Counted from the first letter of the stretch, positions 52,722 through 61,332 are shown. The stretch is 64,000 nucleotides of DNA from RUG13091 sp045113315 (GCA_045113315.1 JBGUIX010000002.1:62001-126000), one strand, 5' to 3'. Notes: generated by a model not told the origin, from the letters alone. Numbers and translations: made by a program.

Positions 52722-53792
52722 TTAAATAGATTGATATCTGGCCATATACGGATTCTTTTCATTTAATCTAAGGAAATGTTTTATTAAAAGATCTGCTTTA
52801 GGAACTCCGTAAATATTTTCTAATTTAGAATAATCTTTAAAATTCATAAGTGGTGTCCTATCGCTCAAACAGAAAATACATCTGCAATTATTAATCACTA
52901 TTCTTTCTGCAATAGCTAATGCGTTCATATCTTTAAATCGCTCAATGCTAAATGTATTGGTTATTTCAATTCTCTTGTCTTCGGCTTCTTTCCTGTTTTC
53001 ACTTATTATTGATTGAATATCATCGCAAACAAAAATGCGGGTTGTATCGAACATTTTAAAGTCATCAAATTTAATTCTTGATGATTCAAACCCACCAGTC
53101 CAAAGATGTCTGGCTGGAATAATCTTTGCATTCCAATGTTTTCTCATTCTGTTTTTTAAACTTGTTTCAGATTTTCCAACGTAAAATTGACTGTATTCCC
53201 CAAGAACAATTAGATAAAGACAATTTTTGTATGAAGATATATCATCAACCTCAATAAAATGATACTTAGTTACAATTCTTGTTAATTCATTATTAAAATC
53301 ACTTTTATCAAGTGTTTTAAAATATTCTAAATTATCACTTACATTTTTAACATATCTATCAATGTCACGAATATACTCTTTATATTTTTGAACACTATAT
53401 TTATCTTTTCTTTTCCTATGTTCTTTTTCTACTTCCTCAAGAAATCTATTCTTAAAGTCTTCAAGATTTAGTTTTGTAGACGATATATCAGATGAAACAT
53501 ATTCCATACCAAAAAAAGACTTATCCGAACAATAATTGGTATACATCTTTGTTAAAGCCAAATTTGGTATGACTTTATAGTAGGAGGTTTTAGTATTGCG
53601 ACACAGCCATCCTGGCGTCGGCAAAATAGAACCATAATCATCAATTAAAACAGGTTCGATAACAATATAGTCTCCAAGAGTAATACCGGAATAATCTTTT
53701 TGACCGTCAGTTAGTTTACGAGAAAAAACCTCATAGCCATCCCCATTCATTACATCTTTTTTATTCAATGATTCTTTATATTTGCTAGCCAT
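52722..53792 (-). CDS. GIY-YIG-domain protein
   Basis: 356 residues. The GIY-YIG domain is central-to-late (about 187-270): LYLIVLGEYSQFYVGKSETS gives the two halves of the motif as Y-L-I..F-Y-V-G, followed by LKNRMRKHW with the catalytic Arg. A Glu in SENRKEAEDKRIE may be the metal ligand. The N-terminal 180 residues are unfamiliar, with a long charged helix. GIY-YIG nucleases act in repair, homing and restriction; an accessory restriction or mobility role is likely here. TATAAT lies 6 bases before ATG with no SD, so the mRNA is leaderless. Adjacent to a truncated second GIY-YIG gene and a tRNA. Confidence 0.72.
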   Translation of the reverse strand: MASKYKESLNKKDVMNGDGYEVFSRKLTDGQKDYSGITLGDYIVIEPVLIDDYGSILPTPGWLCRNTKTSYYKVIPNLALTKMYTNYCSDKSFFGMEYVSSDISSTKLNLEDFKNRFLEEVEKEHRKRKDKYSVQKYKEYIRDIDRYVKNVSDNLEYFKTLDKSDFNNELTRIVTKYHFIEVDDISSYKNCLYLIVLGEYSQFYVGKSETSLKNRMRKHWNAKIIPARHLWTGGFESSRIKFDDFKMFDTTRIFVCDDIQSIISENRKEAEDKRIEITNTFSIERFKDMNALAIAERIVINNCRCIFCLSDRTPLMNFKDYSKLENIYGVPKADLLIKHFLRLNEKNPYMARYQSI

Positions 53793-53833
53793 ATTTTGAT
53801 TATATCAATTTTATTAAATTGTTTCATTAAAAG

Positions 53834-54013
53834 GTAGCGAGTTTCCCTGTGCGCCTAAATTCATATGGCAACTCAAATAATTGTAGGTGGGCAAACACTT
53901 TTAGTATTGAAAACTATCGAATCCCTTATGGTTTGTCGAAATCTAAACTACAAAATAAAATAAAACTCGCTACATATGTACTTCTTACTGTTTAGCAGTA
54001 ATTTGGTAGCGAG
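53834..54013. repeat. Three alternating copies of GTAGCGAG between tRNA-Glu and the GIY-YIG gene
   Basis: GTAGCGAG at 53834-53841, its complement CTCGCTAC at 53966-53973, and GTAGCGAG again at 54006-54013. Copies one and three also share flanks (GGTAGCGAGT, then CCTGTG), the third lying next to the tRNA 3' end. The second copy pairs with the third to form the terminator. The first copy could be a duplicated tRNA-flank scar. The 130 bases between copies one and two contain no convincing gene. Confidence 0.5.
53952..54013 (-). terminator. Terminator of the gltX-tRNA-Glu unit
   Basis: Minus strand: CTCGCTAC, an inner hairpin TTACTG-CTAAA-CAGTAA, then GTAGCGAG and TTTTATTTTATTTT, 12 bases after tRNA-Glu. 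Confidence 0.78.
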
Positions 54014-54025
54014 TATTAACCTGTG

Positions 54026-54102
54026 TGGTGACCCTAACGGGATTCGAACCCGTGAATGTTGCCTTGAGAGGGCAATGAGTTAAGCCGCTTCTCCATAGGG
54101 CC
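54026..54102 (-). tRNA. trnE: tRNA-Glu (anticodon CUC)
   Basis: 77 bases with encoded CCA. Acceptor GGCCCTA pairs with TAGGGTC; anticodon stem TTGCC/GGCAA with loop CTCTCAA. T arm GGTTCGAATCC. It is 32 bases after the gltX stop and shares its transcript. This isoacceptor reads GAG only and complements the UUC tRNA at 31884. Confidence 0.95.
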
Positions 54103-54134
54103 AGTGATTAGTATTATAAACTAATCTAATTTAT

Positions 54135-55796
54135 TTAAATAGAAAGAATCTTATTAATTCTTCTATCACATTCTTCCTTGCCTAATACTTTCATGACATA
54201 GTAGAGGTTTGGAGAATTCTTCTTGGTGGTTAAAGAGATTCTTAATAATTCAGCGACATCTCCGATTGAACCTTTAAAAGCCTCTGGATTTGCTTTAAAT
54301 TCTTTATTATTCGCCGCAAAACCTAGCTTAATACCGATTTCTTTCATATTAGCGAACCAAGATTGTTCATCATTATCTAAAGATAGTTCGTCTCTTAAAG
54401 CAATTAAGACTTCTTTAATAACTTCTTTTGAGAATTTTTCATTAAATGGTAATGAAGAAACATCCACTTTATCGTAATTTTCTTTATAGAAGAAACCGAT
54501 TAATTCTGGTAAGTTACCAAATTTTTCATAATCTTTACGTGGATTCTCTTTTTCTCTTTCAATATTCATAATCTCCGCGAAGAAATGAGGATCTTTTTCA
54601 ATCAATTCTTTTAATTCTGGATTATATTTTTTGGCGTAGTTATAAGCCATGTCGAAGATTTCTTGTTTATTCTTTTTCGCTAATATTTCTCTAGCAAAGA
54701 AATTTAATTTACCAATATCGAACAAAGCACCTTCTAAAGACATCTTAGAGAAGGAGAATTCAAATTCTTCCATATGTTCAAATTTATGAGCGAAGATCCA
54801 TTCTTCGAAATTAGAATTAGCAATAGTCATTAAGTACATAATCAAAGCTTCAGCAGGATAGCCATCTTCTAAGAAATAGCTAACTGCAGCTTCACTATCT
54901 AATCTCTTAGATAATTTTCTCTTATTACCTTTTTCATCTAATTTCATGATGACTGGTAAATGAGCGTATCTAGGAGCCTTCCAACCCATCGCTTCAAATA
55001 ATTCGAGGTGGATTGGTAAAGAAGAAATCCATTCTTCTCCACGGATCACAGTTGTGGTTCTCATGAAGTGATCATCAACACAGTGAGCGAAGTGATATGT
55101 TGGTAAACCATCACTTTTATAAATAACGATATCTTGATCATTTTGAGCGATTTCAAATGTGCCGTGAACTAAATCGTTAACTTTAATCTTTCTAATATGA
55201 TTACCAGTGCTTTTGAATCTAATGACAAATGGTTCGCCCGTTAAGATACGGGAGGCTCTTTCATCATTAGTTAAAAAACGGCATTTAGCGAATTGTCCAT
55301 AGTAACCAGGAATGAGTTTCATCTTCTCTTGTTTACTTCTAATTTCATCCAATTCACTTTGTGAACAGAAGCATGGATAAGCTCTTCCTTGCTCTAATAA
55401 ATATTTAATCGCCACACGATAAATATCCGCTCTTTTGGATTGAGTATAAGGAGCGTATTCTCCTTTTTCTTCATTTCCTAAATAGCCTTCATCAGGAACG
55501 ATATCAAAGACTTTTAATTGAGATAAGAGTTGTTCACCACTACCTTGGATTTCTCTTTTTGTGTCAGTGTCTTCAAGTCTGACATAGAAGACACCTCCAC
55601 TTTGAGTGGCGACTTTACGGCAGATTAAAGATGTGAATAATGATCCAGTATGTAAAAATCCCGTTGGAGAAGGGGCAAACCTTGTTACTTCCGCGCCTTC
55701 TTTAAGATTTCTATTCGGATATCTTCTTTCTAAATCCTCTAAAGTTTCTTTAACATCAGGGAATATGATATTAGCTAATTCTAAGTTAGAGACCAT
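54135..55796 (-). CDS. gltX: Glutamate-tRNA ligase
   Basis: 553 residues from the ATG at 55796, chosen because GAGGT precedes it by 8 bases; 14 further in-frame codons upstream lack a site. HIGH-like motif FAPSPTGFLHTG (about 40-51) and KMSKS-like KRKLSKR are intact, with the Glu-recognition Rossmann domain between. The N-terminal extension of about 38 residues (LANIIFPDVKE, RNLKEGAEVTR) is typical of the clostridial/erysipelotrichial form, longer than the 480-residue enzyme. It charges tRNA-Glu and is co-transcribed with one. Confidence 0.95.
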   Translation of the reverse strand: MVSNLELANIIFPDVKETLEDLERRYPNRNLKEGAEVTRFAPSPTGFLHTGSLFTSLICRKVATQSGGVFYVRLEDTDTKREIQGSGEQLLSQLKVFDIVPDEGYLGNEEKGEYAPYTQSKRADIYRVAIKYLLEQGRAYPCFCSQSELDEIRSKQEKMKLIPGYYGQFAKCRFLTNDERASRILTGEPFVIRFKSTGNHIRKIKVNDLVHGTFEIAQNDQDIVIYKSDGLPTYHFAHCVDDHFMRTTTVIRGEEWISSLPIHLELFEAMGWKAPRYAHLPVIMKLDEKGNKRKLSKRLDSEAAVSYFLEDGYPAEALIMYLMTIANSNFEEWIFAHKFEHMEEFEFSFSKMSLEGALFDIGKLNFFAREILAKKNKQEIFDMAYNYAKKYNPELKELIEKDPHFFAEIMNIEREKENPRKDYEKFGNLPELIGFFYKENYDKVDVSSLPFNEKFSKEVIKEVLIALRDELSLDNDEQSWFANMKEIGIKLGFAANNKEFKANPEAFKGSIGDVAELLRISLTTKKNSPNLYYVMKVLGKEECDRRINKILSI

Positions 55797-55893
55797 TTTT
55801 CTTACCTCATCATCTTTCAAATGGAAATTATATTGCAACTTTATTTAATTTTGCTATAATTATCTACGCGATTTGAAAAAACCGCTTCAAATT

Positions 55894-55967
55894 GCAGGTG
55901 TAGTTCAGTGGTAGAACGTAACCTTGCCAAGGTTAATATGCGGGTTCGATTCCCGTCACTTGCTCCA
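55894..55967 (+). tRNA. trnG: tRNA-Gly (anticodon GCC)
   Basis: 74 bases with encoded CCA. Acceptor GCAGGTG pairs with CACTTGC (one G-U); anticodon stem TAACC/GGTTA with loop TTGCCAA. T arm GGTTCGATTCC. Own short unit ending in a terminator. Confidence 0.95.
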
Positions 55968-55978
55968 GTTAAATAATG

Positions 55979-56001
55979 CATCTCAATTCGAGATGTTTTT
56001 T
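55979..56001 (+). terminator. Terminator of tRNA-Gly
   Basis: CATCTC, loop AATTC, GAGATG, then six T, 11 bases after the tRNA. Confidence 0.88.
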
Positions 56002-56063
56002 ATTACCTTAACAGGTGCAATATATATTTTATATATAAAGGTGATAAATCTCAATATAAATAA

Positions 56064-57092
56064 CTATTTAGATTCATCGTTATTATCTTTATTTTCTTCA
56101 TTATCAGTAAGATCAGAAAAAGATTTCTCAATAGTCTTCTTTTCCTCTTCTGATAATTCGATATTTTGTTGTAATGATTGAATCATAAATTGAGTGACGT
56201 TTTTCGTCGATGTTTGAAATTCCATAAAGTAATAATCATATAAAGTTTCTTGGTTACCAAAATAGAAAGGTAAGAATAAAGTCACTCCAATAGAGGCAAA
56301 TAAAATCGCAAAGGCGAACATCATAAATAAATCATGTTTAACAAAATAACCAGTTAATAAGCCAGAAACAATCCCGATAAGTAAAAGGACATATAAAGGC
56401 CAGTTCAATAAGAAATAATCTTTTCTTAACTTACCACCCACACGACGCAAGGCATCTCGATAAACGAAATTATACATACGAGAGTTAGGAACTCTTATAT
56501 GCATACGGTAATAAATCATGATGGAATTTCTACTTAAAGAATAAATCACCACGATTAAAGCAATGAAATAGGATGGACATAAAACAGATAGGAAATAATT
56601 AAATAACAAATCATGATTCATAAATAAGATGTTATTAAATCCATCAATCGTGAATTCACCACTTTCAAGTAAGTCATAAAAAGCATTAATGCTTTCCGCA
56701 AAATGAGGAGTCGCACTTTCTAATATTGTGGATAAACTGAATGAAATAATTAATTCTAAAGAGAAGAAAGTGATAACTCCTTTTAGTAAAGAGAATAAAA
56801 ATCCAAAAGATCCATTGAATGGATAAACAAAATATAAGGCAAATGATTTAAAAGAACTACCTGCGGTTAATTGTCCTTTAGTTTTAAAGATGATATGTTG
56901 CATAGTCGCCGAAAAAATCATCGGTAAAATTAAAAGAGGAAAGATTAATAAAGAAATAAATGGGACTAATAAATCTAAGGCTAAAAAGCCGGTAATTAAT
57001 AAACCGGTAGTAAGGCCAAGTATCCAAGATGATAATGGCGCAATCTTATAGGTATTAATCGCATCCTTAATGATTTTCTTTGACATTAGCAT
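56064..57092 (-). CDS. Polytopic membrane protein, unknown function
   Basis: 342 residues with about six to seven helices: paired helices at the N terminus (about 25-65), further segments near 95-125, 165-190, 230-270, and a charged C-terminal tail (EEKKTIEKSFSDLTDNEENK). The layout (YFVYPFNGSFGF, MRVPNSRMY-like loop) recalls DUF624/YIP-like membrane proteins, but I cannot name a family. ATG overlaps the NERD-like gene by 26 bases, so the two are coupled and may act together. An ATG two codons later is an alternative start. Confidence 0.6.
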   Translation of the reverse strand: MLMSKKIIKDAINTYKIAPLSSWILGLTTGLLITGFLALDLLVPFISLLIFPLLILPMIFSATMQHIIFKTKGQLTAGSSFKSFALYFVYPFNGSFGFLFSLLKGVITFFSLELIISFSLSTILESATPHFAESINAFYDLLESGEFTIDGFNNILFMNHDLLFNYFLSVLCPSYFIALIVVIYSLSRNSIMIYYRMHIRVPNSRMYNFVYRDALRRVGGKLRKDYFLLNWPLYVLLLIGIVSGLLTGYFVKHDLFMMFAFAILFASIGVTLFLPFYFGNQETLYDYYFMEFQTSTKNVTQFMIQSLQQNIELSEEEKKTIEKSFSDLTDNEENKDNNDESK

Positions 57093-57732
57093 TTCTCTTT
57101 CTACGATTTAATTTATCAATCGCTTTCACAGCGTTAGCGAGTTCTTTAGCATTTATATTACCAATTGGACGAGATTCAATCGCTTTTATTAAATATTTCA
57201 TCTTATTAGATTGAATAATGTAAGAGTTTTTAGAAGAGGTAACCACTCCACTATGGCAATTATCATTAATTAAAGAAATTGATATTAATAATGATTTATC
57301 AATTCCGGTGACTATCGCAAGCTTGGTTAAGATATTACGATTATCAATTATTGGATTATCGACGTAATATTTTTTACCTACTTTATTGATTAAAATTAAT
57401 GATCTATCATTCTCTTTTCCTTCGATATCACCATCGAAATAGGAATCATTAATTAAATAAATATATTTATCACCAAAAAGAATATGATCGATTCTTCCAA
57501 CATGCGAATCATCAATTTTAAAGATGAAATTGTTGATTAAATAATAATCTTTATCCATCGCTAAACGATAAAGGCGTTTATAGTAAAAATATTTAAAATC
57601 TTTCTTCATCATTCGGCTTCTAAATATAAAATAAAGCGCAAAACCTAGGACAATTAAAATAACTGTCGGCACAACTATATAGAAAGCTAGTTGACCATTA
57701 GTGATAAAAATAAATGGGTTTTTAAATATCAT
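57067..57732 (-). CDS. Membrane-anchored NERD-like domain protein
   Basis: 221 residues. One N-terminal helix (about 15-37) then a cytoplasmic domain with GRIDHILFGDKYIYLINDS and NPIIDNRNILTKLAIVTG, resembling the NERD (nuclease-related) domain, whose core D..E..K set is only partly visible (D in RIDHIL). The tail is basic. NERD proteins may act on nucleic acids at the membrane, but roles are uncertain. Coupled to the downstream membrane protein. Confidence 0.6.
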   Translation of the reverse strand: MIFKNPFIFITNGQLAFYIVVPTVILIVLGFALYFIFRSRMMKKDFKYFYYKRLYRLAMDKDYYLINNFIFKIDDSHVGRIDHILFGDKYIYLINDSYFDGDIEGKENDRSLILINKVGKKYYVDNPIIDNRNILTKLAIVTGIDKSLLISISLINDNCHSGVVTSSKNSYIIQSNKMKYLIKAIESRPIGNINAKELANAVKAIDKLNRRKRNANVKENH

Positions 57733-57747
57733 AACTCCATTATTATA

Positions 57748-57776
57748 ACAAAAATGCCCTTAAATATAAGGACATT
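57748..57776 (-). terminator. Terminator of the NUDIX gene
   Basis: Minus strand: ATG-T-CCTT, loop ATATTT, AAGG-G-CAT, then five T. Confidence 0.75.
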
Positions 57777-57785
57777 TCTATTTTC

Positions 57786-58394
57786 TTAATCGTAGATCAC
57801 TTCACCGTTTTTCGCGGCTAATATAAATCTCATTAATTCCTCGTGACTAGTCTTACGAGAAATAGGAGGCAAATTGTTAATATCGAACCAACCTACATCA
57901 TCAGTTTCATATTCATGTTCGCGTAAGTTACCAACAATCCTACCTTCAAAGATGACAACATATTCTGGAATTGAGGCACTACTCTTAAATGGGGTTCTAT
58001 CAGTTATACCCACTAAACGGACAATTTCAATATCAGCGCCTGCTTCTTGTGAGCATTCATTTTTTGCCACTTTAGATGGTGAATCATATAAATCAGCCCA
58101 CCCTCCAGGAAGTGAATATGTTCCTAAACTAGCTTCTCTGACCATCATCACTTTAGTTTTATCTTTATTTAAGATTACTGTTCTAACAGAAATATTCGGT
58201 GTTGGATAAATGTCTTTAGTGAAATAATTAGGACGGTCTAATTTCACATTAGTAAAATCCTCTAAGAATTTCTTAGATAAATCGTTGATTTCATTATAGT
58301 TAGTGATCGCATATGGATCTTTACTATATGTTAAACCAATCTTGGCAATAGCTTGGATTTTGATGATAAAGTCGTAAATATATTTGCTATCCAT
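57786..58394 (-). CDS. NUDIX hydrolase with N-terminal helical domain
   Basis: 202 residues. The N-terminal 65 residues (YIYDFIIKIQAIAKIGLTYS, YNEINDLSKKFL) form the short helical domain that precedes a class of ADP-ribose-type NUDIX enzymes in Firmicutes. The Nudix box GGWADLYDSPSKVAKNE then CSQEAGAD follows but deviates from consensus: D for the first E, N for the R, and Q for one E, while keeping the central catalytic Glu pair pattern. The enzyme is probably active on a nucleoside diphosphate sugar or ADP-ribose. Terminators on both sides make it monocistronic. Confidence 0.85.
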   Translation of the reverse strand: MDSKYIYDFIIKIQAIAKIGLTYSKDPYAITNYNEINDLSKKFLEDFTNVKLDRPNYFTKDIYPTPNISVRTVILNKDKTKVMMVREASLGTYSLPGGWADLYDSPSKVAKNECSQEAGADIEIVRLVGITDRTPFKSSASIPEYVVIFEGRIVGNLREHEYETDDVGWFDINNLPPISRKTSHEELMRFILAAKNGEVIYD

Positions 58395-58400
58395 AATAAT

Positions 58401-58424
58401 AAAAAATAGTGATAAATCACTATT
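58401..58424 (-). terminator. Terminator of cdaA
   Basis: Minus strand: AATAGTGAT, loop TT, ATCACTATT, then TTTTATT, directly after the cdaA stop codon. Confidence 0.8.
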
Positions 58425-58426
58425 TA

Positions 58427-59215
58427 TTAAGCGTTTTCGCCTTTCTCGTTCATGTAGTTTTCAAAGACTCTTAAGAAGATGCTTTGATCCACTGATTCGA
58501 GTTCTCCGTTCACTGCGAAGGAGATACGACCAGTTTCTTCACTAACGACGACTGTGACGGCATCAGATATTTCCGATATGCCAATAGCCGCTCTATGACG
58601 AGAACCATATTTACCAGCAAATGGTTTAGTGGTTGGAGTAAAGAAGACACTAGCAGCGACGATTTCATTACCATGGATCACTACTGCACCATCATGTAAT
58701 CTTGTTCCTTCATAGAAGATTGTTAATAAAAGTTCTGGAGAAACAGGAGCGTGGACTGGCACACCATTACCGATAATATCTTTTAAAGATGTGTTCTTTT
58801 CAAATGTGATAATCGCTCCGGTTTTCGATTTGGATAAGGCTAAGACAGCGGTTTCAATCTTTTTATATAAAACTTCACGATTATAAATCTTTTCAACACC
58901 GAAGTTCGCAGATTTAACATTCGCTCTTTTAAAGGGGTTACCTAAGAAGGCTCTTAAGTCACCTAAATTTGCAAATAAACAAACCGCTAAAGAAGCAGCA
59001 AATATCGCGGCAACGATAATGCCAAAATATAATAAGTTAAATAAATAGGCAAATATAAAGGAAACGAAGCTAACCGCTAAAATGATAAAAGCGGATTTAC
59101 GACGGCACATCTTATAAAAAGAAAAAGTTAATAAACCATATAAGACAATTATCAAAGATAAAGTGAGGGCAAAGTTACCCCAAGCAAATCCATTTGTGTT
59201 CCAAATAAAGTTCAT
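58427..59215 (-). CDS. cdaA: Diadenylate cyclase
   Basis: 262 residues from the ATG at 59215, with GGAG upstream; a TTG six codons earlier is unlikely. Three N-terminal helices (about 12-90) are followed by a DisA_N domain with the catalytic DGA (LHDGAVVI) and RHRAA (YGSRHRAAIG) motifs. It condenses two ATP into cyclic di-AMP, which controls potassium and osmolyte balance. In most Firmicutes the cdaR and glmM genes follow; here neither is adjacent and a terminator comes straight after. Membrane enzyme facing the cytoplasm. Confidence 0.95.
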   Translation of the reverse strand: MNFIWNTNGFAWGNFALTLSLIIVLYGLLTFSFYKMCRRKSAFIILAVSFVSFIFAYLFNLLYFGIIVAAIFAASLAVCLFANLGDLRAFLGNPFKRANVKSANFGVEKIYNREVLYKKIETAVLALSKSKTGAIITFEKNTSLKDIIGNGVPVHAPVSPELLLTIFYEGTRLHDGAVVIHGNEIVAASVFFTPTTKPFAGKYGSRHRAAIGISEISDAVTVVVSEETGRISFAVNGELESVDQSIFLRVFENYMNEKGENA

Positions 59216-59281
59216 TAATTTTTCTCCTACCAACTAATTAATTTTAAAGGCGATTAGAAATCTATTCAATAAATTTATTTA

Positions 59282-59665
59282 TTACATCTTCAAAATCGTT
59301 TCTTTAAAGTGTCTTCTTTTTTTAATATATGGTTTTTTATGTTTCTTATGAAAATCAAAAAGAGTCATCTCACCTAAATCGGTTGTGGCATAAACTAGTT
59401 TATCTTTTTTCTTGTTATAAACTTTTTTAATATAACCATAACGATAAAGGGCTAATAGATATCTACAAACCTTTTTGCTATTAAAAGAGATTAAAGTTCC
59501 AAATGTCTGTAAATCTTTTAATTCTTCAGTTTCATCATCTAAAATTCCAGAGACAATCTTATATACACCATCGCTTAATGGATACATGTTTCTTTTATTT
59601 AATAAAGAGATGGTATCTAGAATCTTAATATGTGTAATTGTTAATTCCAGTTGTTTCATACTCAT
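59282..59665 (-). CDS. Small winged-helix-like DNA-binding protein
   Basis: 127 residues, basic. Predicted winged-helix pattern: helices in ITHIKILDTISLLNKR and KIVSGILDD, a recognition-like helix FNSKKVCRYLLALYRYGYI, then a beta-hairpin wing (KKVYNKKKDKLVYATTD) and a very basic tail (HKKHKKPYIKKRRHFK). This resembles replication or recombination-associated winged-helix domains and MarR-like proteins. No effector domain. Divergent from deoD. Confidence 0.5.
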   Translation of the reverse strand: MSMKQLELTITHIKILDTISLLNKRNMYPLSDGVYKIVSGILDDETEELKDLQTFGTLISFNSKKVCRYLLALYRYGYIKKVYNKKKDKLVYATTDLGEMTLFDFHKKHKKPYIKKRRHFKETILKM

Positions 59666-59756
59666 TAGTGTATACTTTTGTCATCAAAATATTAATCTTT
59701 ATTGTTATAAAGAAGATAAATAGTTTAAAATATTAACGTATTTAAGGAGATATATT

Positions 59757-60479
59757 ATGGGAACACCTCATATAAACGCTAATCCTGGTGATTTTGCGAA
59801 TGTTGTTTTAATGCCTGGAGATCCTTTACGTGCGAAATGGATCGCTGATAACTTTTTAGTGGATTATACCGAAGTCACAAATGTCCGTGGTATGCTCGGT
59901 TTTACCGGATTTACAAAAAATGGTAAAAAATTATCCATTATGGCCTCTGGTATGGGTCAACCATCTATCGGAATTTATTCCTATGAATTATTTTCTCACT
60001 ATGGAGTAGACCTCATCATCCGTGTTGGAACATGTGGTTCCTATAAAGAAGATATCAATTTATTTGATGTATTAATTTGTAACACCGCTTCTACAGACTC
60101 AAGCTGGGGAAGACAATATGGCGTGAATGGTACTTATTCCGCGGGTGCGGATTTAGAAGCTATTGTTGCCGCTTATGAGGAATGCAAAAAACAAGGTGTT
60201 CCATTCCATGGTGGTAACATTCTTTCCGCTGATGTCTTCTATGACACTGATAAAGATATGTGGAAGAAATGGGCTAAGCTAGGCGTTATGGGTGTAGAGA
60301 TGGAAGCTTATGCTTTATATTGCAACGCTGCCTATTTAAATAAAAAAGCTCTTTGCTTATTAACAGTTACTGATCACTTCATTAAAACAGATAGAAAAGC
60401 CACTGCTGAAGAAAGACAATTAGGCCTTGGTAAAATGGTGGCTGTAGCCGTCGCAACCGCAGAAAGATTTGCTAAATAA
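59757..60479 (+). CDS. deoD: Purine-nucleoside phosphorylase, DeoD type
   Basis: 240 residues, standard length. MPGDPLRAKWIA, RVGTCGSY, GVEMEAYALY and TVTDHFIKTDRKATAEER are the phosphate- and base-binding signatures of hexameric PNP. It splits purine nucleosides into base and ribose-1-phosphate for salvage. SD is AAGGAG. Monocistronic. Confidence 0.97.
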   Translation: MGTPHINANPGDFANVVLMPGDPLRAKWIADNFLVDYTEVTNVRGMLGFTGFTKNGKKLSIMASGMGQPSIGIYSYELFSHYGVDLIIRVGTCGSYKEDINLFDVLICNTASTDSSWGRQYGVNGTYSAGADLEAIVAAYEECKKQGVPFHGGNILSADVFYDTDKDMWKKWAKLGVMGVEMEAYALYCNAAYLNKKALCLLTVTDHFIKTDRKATAEERQLGLGKMVAVAVATAERFAK

Positions 60480-60500
60480 TTAAATTAAAATCAAACAAAT

Positions 60501-60525
60501 ACTCCTCGATTTGAGGAGTTTTTTG
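60501..60525 (+). terminator. Terminator of deoD
   Basis: ACTCCTC, loop GATTT, GAGGAGT, then six T. Confidence 0.88.
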
Positions 60526-61206
60526 TTATAAAACGAAGCAATATACTGATATAAACATCAATACTGCACCTATTAAAACAAAGAGGTGAAATAATGAGTG
60601 GAAATATTTTATCTTCGCACCGATCGCGTATAAAACCGCGCCGACGGTATAAGTAATGCCGCCGAATAGGAGTAACAATACACCAGTCGGAGTAATGATA
60701 TCCCACAAGACAAATAAAGCGGTCACCACTACCCAGCCTGAAACTAGATAGCACACCATTGATAAAATGCGATATTTATGAATATCTATAGAATTAAAGA
60801 CTGCTCCAACAATACAACATATCCACACAATAGCAAACATAATATAAGCTACTGTGCCATTACCTAAATTCCAAACATTATATGGTCTTAAAGCCACTAA
60901 TGTATATGGAGCGTAAGTTCCGGCAATCAAAATATAAATCACATCATGATCTAATATTCTTAAAACTTTCTTGCCTTTATTTTTTGCTAAGGCATGATAT
61001 ACACAAGATATAGTAAATAAAATTATTAAAGATAAACCATAAATAATAGAGGCGCTAATCTTAAATGGATCTCCTAATGGTATCACTTTAATAAGCATAA
61101 GTATTAAAGCTACTACACCAAAAATAGCCCCTAATCCGTGACTTATCGCATTTAGTAATTCCTCTGCCAAAGAGTATCTAGGAATGGCAACATCATCGAT
61201 ACACAT
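60526..61206 (-). CDS. Hemolysin III / PAQR family membrane protein
   Basis: 226 residues with seven helices. Conserved metal-site residues of the HlyIII/adiponectin-receptor family are present: ELLNAISHGLGAIFG (His), SCVYHALAKNKG (S and H) and the C-terminal FHSLFHLFVLIGA (H-x3-H). The family is thought to be zinc-dependent membrane hydrolases; the hemolysin name reflects early studies. Converges on deoD. Confidence 0.9.
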   Translation of the reverse strand: MCIDDVAIPRYSLAEELLNAISHGLGAIFGVVALILMLIKVIPLGDPFKISASIIYGLSLIILFTISCVYHALAKNKGKKVLRILDHDVIYILIAGTYAPYTLVALRPYNVWNLGNGTVAYIMFAIVWICCIVGAVFNSIDIHKYRILSMVCYLVSGWVVVTALFVLWDIITPTGVLLLLFGGITYTVGAVLYAIGAKIKYFHSLFHLFVLIGAVLMFISVYCFVL

Positions 61207-61234
61207 GGCTATATATTAAAACGACTTATTTAAA

Positions 61235-61309
61235 TAAAAAATCTACCCATCAATTTATTTCTCTATCTCTTTATTTTTAAAAAGTAGAGTTAAATTTTTA
61301 ATGGGTAGA
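61235..61309 (-). terminator. Terminator-like inverted repeat after the P-type ATPase
   Basis: Minus strand: TCTACCCAT (61309-61301) pairs with ATGGGTAGA (61250-61242), followed by six T. The loop is long, about 50 bases, which lowers confidence. Confidence 0.5.
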
Positions 61310-61332
61310 ATTAATTTTAATATATAAATATA

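Noticed and set aside
53871..53969. 32-codon plus-strand frame between the GTAGCGAG repeats
   Set aside because: No ribosome site or promoter and no recognisable feature; too short to support.
55924..56181. Plus-strand open frame starting inside tRNA-Gly
   Set aside because: It begins within the tRNA and runs through its terminator; a tRNA with complete structure explains the sequence.
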